A DNA stretch of 24,199 nucleotides from NCBI GenBank assembly GCA_003427395.1, contig BFEA01000255.1:1408889-1433087 (forward strand). Direction: 5' to 3'. This document shows positions 10,401 to 17,137 of the stretch, in pieces. The notes beneath the pieces are model-generated. The model did not search any database. It was given only the letters and a program-made list of their open reading frames with translations, and was not told where the DNA came from. Each line of letters opens with the position of its first letter. Positions within the stretch are counted from its first letter, which is position 1. Position numbers and translations under genes: made by a program. This DNA comes from Chara braunii. Lineage: Eukaryota; Streptophyta; Charophyceae; Charales; Characeae.

Positions 10401-13400
10401 CTGCAGGAATCAGACTCCATGTAACAAGGGGCACCATTCGAGACCCCTGCCTCAAAAGAGATCTGCAACGTATACAACGGCTGCTTGCCCAAACCATTTG
10501 GCCACCAAAGCTGTGGATTCTCATGAAGCATCTGCACAAAAAGGAGATCAAGCCATGCGACGACAGAGTCAGGAACAGAGAACAGCGATGTCCACAACAT
10601 AACACTAGTGCATACAAAACAATGTGTTTTGACAAATGCTCACTGAGATGTGTTTAGTCACACATCCTGTCCCTCTACAGTCTACCAGACAAAAAAAGCA
10701 GAGCTAGACTCTTTCAGATACTGAAGCCCAGGACTCCAGCCTTATCACCAGAAAACAAAAAAAGGACTGGAGTCCGATTCCTGCAGTTGTCGCTTTGTTT
10801 CACCAGAAAACAAAAAAAGGACTGGAGTCTGATTCCTGCGGTTGTCGCTTTGTTTCAGATACTGAAGCACAGGACTCCAAAAAAGCACAGCTGGACGTGC
10901 ATTACAGTGTGCATGTCTGTGCATGTCCTTTCACCCCTACACATACACGTGCACAATTTGAAGGCAAAATGGGAAGACGGATAGAAAAACGAACGAGGAG
11001 AAAAACTGAGGGCATACACCAGAGTGTGCTTGAAGCGAAACTCACAGGAGAAAATGCATGAAGATGGTTCTCCCCAGCTTCAAGATCCACCTCCTCTGAG
11101 AGGACGTCCTCAACAACATAGAACCCATCATCGTCACTATTAAAAATAACTTGCGCAGTTAGCCTTCCGTGACAGGCCGCTGATGATGCATTTGTGACTT
11201 CAACTGAGACGTGGAGCTTGGCTTTTGCGAGACTGCTCCCTTCAAACACTGTCACAACATGAGGATTCTGCAACGTCACAGCCTGCAATACAAAAGCACA
11301 AAAGCAGAACCTTGAGAGAGATCCCACAACACAAGCACAAGCAAGTCTACCGAAAAATGCAAAAAGAAAACACAGAGACTTTACCCGCCCCGCATCCCCA
11401 CAACACACGCCAAAGGAAGTCTGTGGACAAACACAGAAGCCCAGAGACTTTAACTGCACGCACGCGGACACTCACAAGCCCCAGTCCATAGCGTACCAAC
11501 TCACTCCATCTGACACTCAGAAGCCCAAGTGCCTTGGGTAGAGCCACTCGATGCTTGCACGGCAGGACATTGAATATTGAACAATTATCTTTTGCTGGTC
11601 TTCATCACTCACAAGAGCAAGCTGAAGTGAACTAGATGGCTGATTTCAGGACAGCATGCTGCACACTGATATGAAACCCCGGACATTGAGTATTGAACAT
11701 TCATCAATCACATGAGCGCAGTTTCCATGTTCTACAAGGGCCTCTGCTATAAAACAAAGCCAATTTCGGACGTATTAATTGTCACTCAAACACCTCATTG
11801 AGTATTGCCTGCATCTGAGCATAACGCAGACTACTATTCAACGAGATCGGAGAAATAAAACGCACCTAGAACCCGCAAAACAAGTGCTCAGTCACCAACA
11901 ATGTCACCATTCAGTCCTATCAATCACTGACCAAACAAACATATTTCCAAACCCTCAATTCACTACACATATTATGTGAGGTTTTAACCTACCTACAGAG
12001 CATACACCCTTTATTTGTCAAATCCACTTCCCCCCGTGCTGTCCTCCCCTCAGATCCCTCCTCTCTCCCCAACTGCCACAGAGAATCCCATCCAGTTTGA
12101 TGACAAAGTCGCAAGCTTTCGTTTGCCAGACACTCCCCTTGACTACATCAAGAAAAAATAATAATTGGAGGCTATATGCTTCATGTATTATTTGCTATTT
12201 ACACTCAGCAACCACCCCCTCCTTTTTTTTTTCCTGGCCACCCCCTCTTCGACCACAAGAGCATTCATTGTGGCCCATTTAGTTACTACAGGGCCCTTAT
12301 TTTTCTCAGTTGCTAGATTACACCACTAAACCCACAGCCACATACTTCTTTTTCCCACCAGCAGAAACAGGCCCAGGCCTTGAGGCCAGAAGCAAAAAAG
12401 GGAGCGCTCATTTAATATCACAGTTTCCCTGGCAGCATTTGATTACAACTGCAACAAGTCAGTGCGAATACCGAGTATTACTGACCAAAAAAAAGATAGA
12501 TGCTACCCACCCCTGTAAGGACGACTGCCACCTCATCCCAGATGCCCGTGTTGCGATCTCTGTGAGGAAAGCCAAGAGCAATGGAGCAGCATACCCATGA
12601 GAAATTGGAGCTATCCAGTCCCTTTTCTGATGTTCATTCTCAATCCTGTCCCACATAGTAATCAACGAGACGAGAAGAACAAGATGGTTGTTGAATGACC
12701 GTGTCAGACAGCTGACATCAGTCACTTGGATGCCAAGTTGATGCCAGGAACAAAGGCCTCTCACATATCATAAGCCAAACCAGTGTACAGAAGAGGATAG
12801 ATACGTGGCCTCCCAGACATCGAAAAGCATAAACATCTGAAGCGCAGGCAGGCTGCAATCGCACACACTCAGAAAATGCCAGACGAAAACCATAAACATT
12901 TGAAAGGCAGGCTGGAATCGCAAACACTCAAGCTGGTTTGTAAATCAGCCAGTTTAAACACACACAAGTCTGTCCGTTCATCTTTCTCGGATGCATGGCC
13001 TTTTTCCACGGAGGTCAGCAGTCCAGCCTGACTTGGAAATAAAACTGTCACTGGAGCATGGTGTAACGTCCCGTTCCTGTTGTTGAAATTGCCGGCGGAG
13101 GAACAAACTGGCGCTATGTTCTTACTCGGAAAGCCTGATCCTTGCCGTCAAAATATGGCCAGGTTGATGCTTTCTCCGGACAAACATTTCAGGACTTGGG
13201 CCGACACTCGACATTTTTTGAATTAGGCCCAATGATCCTGAGACTACCATAACGACCAAAACCGTACAGGCTTCCCTATAGATGTTAGGGAGGACTATCA
13301 TCAGGGAAGCCTCTCTCTGTCACTCCTCCAGAACATCAGGAGGAGGAGAGGAGTGCTGAGGAGGAGAGGCCTGTTGTTTGCTGCTTGGAGAGATTGAGAG

Positions 13401-15785
13401 CAATACCGATGGTTCTGTGAAGTGTGGTTTCCTTGTTCTCGACACACAGTCACCACCAATGATCCTCAGCAAAGGACAGTCAAGTTGAATTGGTTAGTTC
13501 AGGGAGGAGAAAAAAGGGCGGACGCTATTCACGAGGTGGGTTTTCTCTCTTTCCTGTGATGCACAGATTGCATTTCTCCTTCCCATCATGCACTTAGAAC
13601 GCCACCAAATGCAGCAGTACTTGGGCAAATGTGCTTAAAACTGAAACACTGAAATTTCACGACCTCATCGGACTTCTGTGCCGAAGACAACAACAAGGAC
13701 CACGACGACAACAACAACAACGACAACAACGATGACGATGAAGAAGAAACACCAGTTGCATTTGCTTTCACCGGACTTCTGTACCGAAGACAACAAAGAG
13801 GACCATGACGACAACGACAACGATGACGATGAAGAAGAAAAACCAGTTGCACTTGCTTTCATGCTTCACGCCATGGGCATATGGTAGGGATAAGTGAGCC
13901 CATTCGTCGACAAGTTAGCCAGTTGAGTAGGCAGCACTGACAACAGGGCAGCAAAACTTGAGAGAGAATATCCATTCCAACCATCGCCGGAAAGTGGTAC
14001 CTTTCCTCAGCAGGCAGTGTAACACTGTATACCCTCAACTTCAGAGGGGCACTTATGATGCCTCCTGCATGTTCATTTGAGCTTTATTCAAACACAGTTC
14101 TATCCTCTTCACCTAGCCATATTACCCCGACCTCTCCAACTACAACACACGCGTGTTCACTTGTAGCAACACTAGCGCACAGCTGTGTCTTCTTTTGCTG
14201 TTACAATAACAAAGAAAAATAACACAGCAAACGCAACTATGGGCCTCGTTCCACTCAACATGCATTTGGACGCTTTTTCGGCTCGGTCCGTTCAAAATGT
14301 TGAAGTCATACGAATGCACCTGTTGCAGAAAAGCGTTGAAATGCATGGAGAGTGTTGTGTAGTGGAGAGATGCCCTATGATACACGACCAACTACTCCCA
14401 ACATACGTGAGGAGATGCAAGCAAAACAAAGCAACATAACACATTGGAACAAAAGCAGGACATTTTCCACTCTTCCTTTTTGAACAGGAAATTATTAAAG
14501 TCAGTAAACAGAGAGCAAAAGGAGTAAATACTGCACAAGTCAAGCAACATGCTCTGCAGATTTGCTGGCACGCTCTCTTTCTCTACAACATTACGTCTTC
14601 TGTGTATCGCACTCTTTCACCCTCTTTAGCCACCAGCACATCTGGAAAGTCACGAATGGCCCTCGCCGAAAAGTTTGAGGGCCGGGGACAGGGCCCCCGC
14701 ATGGGGGCAGGCGGAACTTTTCTATTGTTCAGTGCTACACCTGGTCTCATCCCTTTGGGCACAGGATAACTTCCTTTTTCCACCCGCCCTTCGGAGGCAC
14801 TCAATCACGATTCTCAACTTGGCTGGGGGCATATACTGGTGGTTGAAACCATCAGTAAATCCGAAACTCGCAGCAGAATGAGTGGTGCGACATGCTGGGA
14901 TGAACGGGCCTGGGGCGCTGGCATACATTCCTTCAAGTGGAAACACCCTGGCCCTATAGCAATGGTTGGCGGTTGGCAGCATGCAAGTCGCAACTTTCAG
15001 AAGTACTGGTGGTTTAAGTATCTCCCTTCCAATTCCTTCCTTCCCTCTTCATTCCTTCCCTCTCTTCATCATATCACTTCCTCACCCTGTGGCAATCTTC
15101 CGCCCCTTCCTCCTCGTCACTCCCTCATTTCTGCCGTTATGTGCTAATCTCTCCTCCCTCTCCTTCAATACCACACGAATGACCTTCGCCCTTGCTATCT
15201 CCCTCTCTCTTCCTCCAAACCACACTCTGCATAACCTTTTCTGTTGCTCTCTTTGCCCATCTCTTCTATCTCTCACTTAAACCGTAGACCTTTCCCTTTG
15301 GTATCCCCTTCCACTTCCTTGCCTCCCACACTCGTTTACATTTTCTGTTGCTCTCTTTGCCAATCTCCTCTGTCTCTCACTTAAACCCTCTGGTATCCCC
15401 TTCCACTTCCTCGCCTCCCTCTCTCTTCATCCACATCACGTCCACCACCTTGTTCGCACTTCCTCCATTTTTGTGCTACAAAAAGACAAAGAGAAGAACG
15501 AAGAGACAGGCTACCCAATGTGCGTTCAACGTAATACTCTTTTGAAGTTCTCCGAATCCTCATATTGTTACAATTTCATAGCCAACCTAGGCTACCAGCT
15601 GGGCCGCCTCACCTCGTTTGCCCGGGAGGCCCGGCCACGCAATGGCCGAAGAAGATCCCAGCACAACAAGAACAAAAAATTGAGAAAGAAAACTACGTTA
15701 TGCAGGAAAAACTGAACAACTTTTGCCTCAAGGTAATCGAAATTCTTTACCAAATTTAACATAAAAATAAAAGTTGAAAACGTTT

Positions 15786-15828
<43 letters not shown>

Positions 15829-17137
15829 TTATTTATTATTTATTTTGGCCCGGCTGGGCCAGCAGTCCCGGGACACTCTGGTAGCCTATTAGCCAACCAG
15901 ATTAGCAGACTGACATACAACTTCCAAAAGAAAAGAGAAGAAAAGCAAAAACCAAAAGCCTCACCTGATTGGCTTGATCCAGTCCCAGCCCTCAACATAC
16001 TGTGCCGTGACATCCTTGGCAATCTGTTATTGCCAAGCATCCAATCAAACAATCGACGGAGAGAAGAGCATTTTGCATGTCAAGGGAAGCGAACCGGGAC
16101 ACGGCCACACGGCCGTATGCATACCCAACAAAATGAGAAGAAGATGCAGACAATGTCAAACACAAAAGCCTTTCTAAGTTTCTAAGCTTTCAAAGCTGCA
16201 TACATTCAACAAGAACCAAGTACAATCACCCACACCAAATCTGAGCTCTATTATCTGCATGGGATCAACGGTTGATCACGCAACGCAGACAGCAGGTAGG
16301 AAGAAGAGGACATTTAACCTCACAGCAGACATTCAGAAAACAACAGGTAGGCAATAAACATTGGGACCTTAAAACCTTTCAAGTTTCAACACATGTTCCA
16401 AAAAAAAAAAAAAAAGATGTTCAGAAAAGAAACATTGTTAGAAATCTGGAAAACAGCAGGCAGGGCATCAGAGCATCAGGGCAATCAGGGATTCAAGCGC
16501 CAAAAAACTGTTCCCCCTTCCATTTTTCATCTACTGAGAAGACTCTGGGCACATCGTGTGCTGTCACGTGCGGAAAAAAAAAAAAAAAAAAAAAAGAAGC
16601 AAAAGTTCCCAATACTTATTGCTAGAGTCAACTTCCTTGCACTATGGACCTCCATTCACAGCAAATGGCAATGGGATAGGTTTTTCCAAAGACTAGAGAG
16701 AATGCAATCATGACAGAACAAGGACCATGAAAACTGTGAACAAAAAGGCACAGAAGAAACAGGTTGAAGAGGGGGAAAAAACGGAAAAGGAAACACGGGA
16801 AAAAAAAAGGAAACACATGCAAATCTACGTATGTATATATATACTCTGTTTGATAAGCCTAATAAACATTCGAATATCTGTCCTAAATTCATTCTATGTA
16901 TATGTATCTTACATCGTGATCACCACCTTGGCCCCCTCCATCCACATTGCCTGGGTGTTCAGGGGGATGAACCAATACTGCAAGACGATTCTCCCCTCCA
17001 AAGTTGGCCACATGAGTAACGTCAAAAGCGCGCCGCAGGAACATCCCTCGCGGATTTGGATGCACCAGCTTTGCGCCATTTAAATAAACATCCGCTGAGT
17101 AGTTGATGCCGTTGAATTGCAGCCACACCCTGGTACA
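431..17137 (-). CDS. EBM: Mannosylglycoprotein endo-beta-mannosidase (GH2), 10 exons, 5' end missing
   Basis: This is the only gene recognised with certainty. It encodes a plant-type endo-beta-mannosidase of glycoside hydrolase family 2, which cleaves the Man-beta-1,4-GlcNAc bond in the core of trimmed N-glycans during glycoprotein turnover. The joined exons are 16913-17137, 15965-16023, 12511-12559, 11046-11282, 10127-10531, 5292-5517, 4200-4588, 2980-3207, 2414-2551 and 431-1474. All nine introns are GT-AG and every phase fits, giving 999 residues plus TAG. Order: end of the sugar-binding beta-sandwich (about 1-111), GH2 Ig-like domain (112-190), TIM barrel (191-606) and C-terminal beta domains (607-999). 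The predicted acid/base is the Glu of WVGGNEQ (partial residue 377) and the predicted nucleophile is the Glu of FNPEIGSVG (454). The Arabidopsis homologue, recalled from memory, is about 940 residues. About 100 N-terminal residues are missing here, while the C-terminus carries a low-complexity insertion. The family call is very secure; the exact acceptors of the first and last exons are less so. Confidence 0.93.
1588..1650. repeat. Telomere-like 17 bp tandem repeat
   Basis: About three and a half copies of a 17-base unit, AACCCTATAACCCTACA, lie in the last intron. The unit combines CCCTA-type blocks and resembles degenerate plant telomere sequence (AAACCCT). It is followed directly by foldback-element sequence. 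Confidence 0.75.
1655..1890. mobile_element. Foldback MITE-like element(s), TCTTCACCC family
   Basis: The left arm at about 1783-1805 (CTGTCTTCACCCGAATAC...) pairs with an inverted arm at 1866-1887 (TGTTGTATACGGGTGAACAC). A third, related arm lies at about 1657-1680. Related left arms occur at 3420-3445 and 21869-21895, and a right arm at 21968-21990, so this is a dispersed family. No coding capacity is visible. Confidence 0.55.
2145..2175 (-). repeat. Single arm of the GGCCTCGC foldback family
   Basis: On the minus strand this reads GGGCCTCGCTCCACTACACA, close to the arms of the foldback elements at 22884-23004 and 14240-14375. No inverted partner is evident nearby, so it is a solo or truncated copy in the last intron. 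Confidence 0.5.
2414..2551 (-). CDS. EBM: EBM exon I: C-terminal beta domain
   Basis: A 138-base, phase 0-0 exon of 46 residues. It starts [19 protein letters not shown] and ends [15 protein letters not shown]. The VVNTT block matches the start of the domain that follows the barrel in the plant enzymes. The acceptor is TGCGATGCAG (AG at 2553-2552). Confidence 0.92.
2780..2894 (-). repeat. Two tRNA-like (SINE head) copies in tandem
   Basis: On the minus strand two segments share GAACTGTTGAAATACRGACC, each followed by a GAGTTCGAA B-box-like sequence. The upstream one is preceded by TAGCTATGTTGGTAC, which resembles an A box. The same 20-base core occurs in a tRNA-like sequence at 23419-23487 on the plus strand. 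Cloverleaf pairing is poor, so these are read as fragments of a tRNA-derived repeat family rather than functional tRNA genes. Confidence 0.55.
2980..3207 (-). CDS. EBM: EBM exon H: end of TIM barrel
   Basis: A 228-base, phase 0-0 exon of 76 residues. It has [34 protein letters not shown] and [12 protein letters not shown], all strongly conserved in plant endo-beta-mannosidases. The acceptor is GTGGTGCAG and the donor GTGGAG|GTGAGT. The upstream intron contains a 3526-4042 mobile element and a run of T with one undetermined base. Confidence 0.95.
3518..4050. mobile_element. hAT-like non-autonomous TIR element with 8 bp target duplication
   Basis: The element occupies 3526-4042, with the 8-base sequence AACGTTTT on both sides (3518-3525 and 4043-4050). 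The left end reads GAGCTACCAG and the right end CTGGCAGCCT, an imperfect inverted pair. Inside are short tandem TGAAAAAGTTCAAAAATCTC-type repeats, two identical copies of a roughly 97-base segment (3695-3790 and 3854-3949), and long T/C-rich runs. A related element sits at 15588-15889. An 8-base duplication suggests hAT mobilisation. No transposase is present. Confidence 0.7.
3788..3858. repeat. T-rich pyrimidine tract with an undetermined base
   Basis: A nearly pure T/C run with an N at 3823, lying between two identical 97-base segments. This is either a slippage-prone tract or an imperfect assembly join. It is inside the mobile element of the exon G-H intron. Confidence 0.9.
4200..4588 (-). 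CDS. EBM: EBM exon G: nucleophile glutamate
   Basis: A 389-base exon of 129 full codons plus two bases. It contains [38 protein letters not shown] and [16 protein letters not shown]. By family analogy the Glu in NPEIGSVG (codon 4430-4428) is the nucleophile. It lies 77 residues after the predicted acid/base, close to the spacing I recall for the lily enzyme. The acceptor is TGTGTCTTGCAG and the donor AAG|GTGAGT. The segment before the [10 protein letters not shown] block is shorter than in Arabidopsis. Confidence 0.95.
4923..5038 (-). pseudogene. Divergent U6 snRNA retrocopy with 11 bp target duplication
   Basis: Read on the minus strand from about 5025, the sequence begins GTCCTTGGGGACATC. 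It contains TATACAGAAGATGA where U6 has the ACAGAGA box region, then GCATGGCCCTTGCGCAAGGA and AAATCGAGA, in the order of plant U6. The U6 3' end is lost after 4940. The direct repeat TGCAAGTATAG flanks it at 4923-4933 and 5028-5038. The changed ACAGAGA box and several other substitutions argue against function. It lies in the exon F-G intron, in the same orientation as the gene. Confidence 0.8.
5140..5225. repeat. CCTTCTGCAAATACC minisatellite
   Basis: About five degenerate copies of a 12-16 base unit built on CCTTCTGCAAATACC lie just downstream (in transcript sense) of exon F, starting about 67 bases past its donor. The array is intronic. No function is apparent. Confidence 0.7.
5292..5517 (-). 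CDS. EBM: EBM exon F: acid/base glutamate
   Basis: A 226-base exon that begins [12 protein letters not shown] and includes [25 protein letters not shown]. The Asn-Glu pair in VGGNEQ is the conserved GH2 site of the general acid/base; its Glu codon is 5364-5362. The acceptor is CTCTGCCCACAG and the donor GAAG|GTAATT. The exon leaves one base (G) that forms an Asp codon with exon G. It follows the longest intron (4.6 kb). Confidence 0.94.
5590..5660. repeat. 33 bp tandem duplication
   Basis: The sequence ATGTAAGCAGAACACTTG(G/A)CATTGACAC occurs twice in direct succession, with one difference, in the long exon E-F intron. Between 5660 and 6260 I see only unremarkable AT-rich intron sequence. Confidence 0.8.
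6264..6287. repeat. GA microsatellite
   Basis: An uninterrupted GAGAGA run in the long exon E-F intron, preceded by a short A-run at about 6223-6236. Confidence 0.9.
6459..6614. repeat. Diverged tandem duplication of about 78 bp
   Basis: Two successive segments share the order TTC(C/T)ACCAAA, then CACCAC(G/C)ACAATTTGTCTT, then GGCCCAT-like sequence, with clear divergence. They lie in the exon E-F intron. Short ORFs across them are not supported as genes. Confidence 0.6.
6812..7858. repeat. 0.5 kb tandem duplication with internal 60 bp repeats
   Basis: Unit 1 (6812-7329) and unit 2 (7330-7858) are head-to-tail copies of about 518 and 529 bases that agree over most of their length. Both contain GACCCGAGGCTCCAATTC, AGGCGCTACCGCACACTG and TGTAGGGATCTTACGCACTA. 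Inside each unit the block AATATCACTCCCAAT...CCCCAAACGAACTA repeats three times at about 60-base spacing (starts 7080, 7142 and 7201 in unit 1). A piece around GTGCTGGTGGTTTAA is shared with other repeats at 120, 14840 and 15010. No protein function was recognised. Confidence 0.9.
7859..8006. repeat. 77 bp tandem repeat, two copies
   Basis: The block CACCACTTCAGGATGCAGCC followed by TGCCTAAACAGGTGGTTTTC starts at 7859 and again at 7936, then a partial third CACCACTTCAGGA. It follows directly on the 0.5 kb tandem duplication, and the two probably share a junction sequence (TTCACCACTTC). Confidence 0.85.
8213..8930. repeat. Three diverged copies of a 200 bp repeat
   Basis: Three segments (about 8213-8400, 8545-8770 and 8776-8920) share CAGTCAAAGA-like sequence, then GAACCCAAAATGCCATATGA, and AATCTACGCACA with moderate divergence. 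Two of them also share CAACCTTGTCATTCATC and TTGTAAAACATTT. This reads as an old tandem array in the exon E-F intron. Between 8930 and 9380 I see no repeat or gene. Confidence 0.7.
9395..9443. repeat. A/G-rich tract ending in GAAA microsatellite
   Basis: A run of A with interspersed G that becomes (GAAA)n, 30 bases before the U6 retrocopy insertion in the long intron. Confidence 0.85.
9473..9611 (-). pseudogene. U6 snRNA retrocopy with A-rich tail and 10 bp target duplication
   Basis: On the minus strand 9600-9503 is a 98-base near-complete plant-type U6. It has the 5' stem GTCCTTCTGGACATCC, TAAAATTGGAACGATACAGA, a GCGCAAGGATGACATGCA block and the end AGAAATGGCCCAAATT. The ACAGAGA box is intact; the sequence after it reads TTACCATGG where plant U6 has TTAGCATGG. 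Instead of the pol III T-run, the 3' end continues into a 20-base A-rich tail (9502-9483). The sequence GCATTCGACT (plus strand) flanks the insertion at 9473-9482 and 9602-9611. This is the signature of LINE-mediated reverse transcription of a U6 transcript. Without upstream promoter elements it is most likely silent. Confidence 0.88.
9660..10126. other. Intron sequence without recognised feature
   Basis: Mixed-composition sequence between the U6 retrocopy and exon E. A 137-codon plus-strand ORF overlaps exon E antisense and shows no recognisable domain, so it is treated as chance. No repeat or RNA gene was identified here. Confidence 0.5.
10127..10531 (-). CDS. EBM: EBM exon E: start of GH2 TIM barrel
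   Basis: A 405-base, phase 0-0 exon of 135 residues. It contains [29 protein letters not shown] and [20 protein letters not shown], the hallmark barrel blocks of the family. It ends LVWQ|GTACGG. Its middle part (10390-10418, coding for the ESDSCSC segment) has two inverted near-copies in the upstream intron. The acceptor is TTTTTGTGCAG with AG at 10533-10532. Confidence 0.95.
10712..10879. repeat. Two 55 bp tandem units carrying inverted copies of exon E sequence
   Basis: Units 10746-10800 and 10801-10855 differ at two positions and are flanked by the repeated TTTCAGATACTGAAG...CAGGACTCCA. Each contains, on the plus strand, GGAGTC(C/T)GATTCCTGC followed by (A/G)GTTGTCGCTTTG (10769-10797 and 10824-10852). 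That is the minus-strand (sense) sequence of exon E at 10418-10390, matched at 28 of 29 bases in each copy. In the transcript the intron copies are therefore complementary to the exon and could pair with it. Confidence 0.9.
11046..11282 (-). CDS. EBM: EBM exon D: GH2 immunoglobulin-like domain
   Basis: A 237-base, phase 0-0 exon of 79 residues. It starts [15 protein letters not shown] and ends HLHAFSP before a GTGAGT donor. It corresponds to the Ig-like domain between the N-terminal sandwich and the barrel in GH2 enzymes. The acceptor is TGTATTGCAG (AG at 11284-11283). Sequence conservation is lower than in the barrel exons, as expected for this domain. Confidence 0.9.
11283..12510. other. 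Exon C-D intron, mostly unremarkable
   Basis: A 1.2 kb intron. Short direct repeats such as GACATTGA(A/G)TATTGAACA (about 11567 and 11692) and AGACTTTAAC/CAGAGACTTTA (about 11380 and 11445) are visible, plus C-rich and T-rich patches near 12020-12250. No gene, RNA or complete mobile element is supported. Confidence 0.5.
12511..12559 (-). CDS. EBM: EBM exon [11 protein letters not shown] microexon
   Basis: A 49-base exon that completes the split Arg codon and encodes [16 protein letters not shown], a nearly invariant block of plant endo-beta-mannosidases. The acceptor is TTTCCTCACAG and the donor is GGG|GTGGGT, the only nearby donor that keeps the frame into exon D. The exon sits after a 3.4 kb intron. 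About 35-60 bases before its acceptor lies a short sequence that would read DWIAPI, a possible relic of the preceding coding segment (see findings). Confidence 0.92.
12828..12931. repeat. Diverged 62 bp tandem repeat
   Basis: CATAAACATCTGAAGCGCAGG...CAATCGCACACACTC is followed by CATAAACATTTGAAAGGCAGG...AATCGCAAACACTC. This is an old tandem duplication in the exon B-C intron. From 12931 to 13660 nothing else is recognised except a GAGGAGGAG patch near 13340-13370. Confidence 0.75.
13664..13862. repeat. Duplicated GAC/AAC trinucleotide repeat block
   Basis: Two copies, about 103 bases apart, share GGACTTCTGT(G/A)CCGAAGACAAC, a GACGACAAC-type triplet run, GATGACGATGAAGAAGAAA and CCAGTTGCA(T/C)TTGCTTTCA. 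On the plus strand each could encode an Asp/Asn/Glu-rich peptide, but the copies are in different frames from one another, so coding is not supported. Confidence 0.8.
14238..14377. mobile_element. Foldback MITE, GGCCTCGC family, TA duplication
   Basis: The left end TGGGCCTCGTTCCACT (from 14240) and right end AGTGGAGAGATGCCC (to 14375) are inverted. Pairing continues inward through ATGCATTT and ACGCTTTT blocks on both sides. TA dinucleotides flank both ends, as expected for a Tc1/mariner-mobilised MITE. Sequence relatives occur at 2145-2175 and 22884-23004. Confidence 0.6.
15239..15430. repeat. Pyrimidine-rich 105 bp tandem duplication
   Basis: TTCTGTTGCTCTCTTTGCC...ATCTC(T/C)TCT(A/G)TCTCTCACTTAAACC and TGGTATCCCCTTCCACTTCC occur twice in order. 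The surrounding 15020-15470 region is strongly C/T-rich on the plus strand with short TTCCTTCC repeats. Between 14380 and 15020 there are repeat fragments (a GTGGTTGAA end near 14840) but no gene. Confidence 0.75.
15579..15898. mobile_element. hAT-like non-autonomous TIR element with 8-9 bp target duplication
   Basis: The element spans about 15588-15889. It begins TAGGCTACCAG and ends CTGGTAGCCTAT, a near-perfect 11-base inverted pair. TAGCCAACC is found on both sides (15579-15587 and 15890-15898). Its interior shares CTTTTGCCTCA, ATCGAAATTCTTTACC and GGGACACTCTGGTAGCC-type sequence with the element at 3526-4042, showing they are one family. A TTTA microsatellite (15786-15845) has expanded inside it. 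Confidence 0.75.
15786..15845. repeat. TTTA microsatellite
   Basis: About fourteen copies of TTTA with a small interruption near the end, occupying the position of the T-rich tract in the related element at 3526-4042. Confidence 0.95.
15965..16023 (-). CDS. EBM: EBM exon B: YVEGWDWI motif
   Basis: A 59-base exon encoding [19 protein letters not shown] plus two bases (AG) of a split Arg codon. The acceptor CAG is at 16026-16024 and the donor is AG|GTGAGG. Family members known to me have DWIAPIRDRN here; this protein has Lys in place of the Ala. The phases join exactly to exon A (phase 0) and exon C. The exon begins 75 bases past the end of a small transposable element (15588-15889) inserted in the downstream intron. 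Confidence 0.93.
16024..16912. other. Exon A-B intron with A-runs
   Basis: The 0.9 kb intron contains A-runs at about 16399-16415 and 16574-16594, and short direct repeats (CAGCAGGTAGGAAGAAG and ACAACAGGTAGGCAATAA). The A-runs may be tails of old retroinsertions, but no body or target duplication was recognised. No gene is supported. Confidence 0.55.
16913..17137 (-). CDS. EBM: EBM exon A (first recognised exon): GH2 N-terminal domain
   Basis: Encodes 75 residues including [18 protein letters not shown] and [13 protein letters not shown], typical of the GH2 jelly-roll (sugar-binding) domain of plant endo-beta-mannosidases. It ends in GGDHD directly before a GTAAGA donor (GT at 16912-16911). 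The acceptor is taken as the AG at 17139-17138 after a pyrimidine-rich ATTCCTTCC tract. A second AG eight bases downstream (17131-17130) is possible and would leave a one-base phase. The frame is open a little further upstream but shows no homology there. The preceding coding part (about 100 residues with the start codon) was not located. Confidence 0.9.

Noticed and set aside
12559-12595. A 35 bp intron joining the DWIAPI sequence directly to DRNTG
   Set aside because: It keeps the frame but would be shorter than known plant introns, would insert extra residues, and duplicates exon B, which has perfect phase and homology.
12459-12764. 101-codon minus-strand ORF spanning exon C without splicing
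   Set aside because: It reads [10 protein letters not shown] in the wrong frame; only the spliced 49-base exon keeps the conserved peptide.
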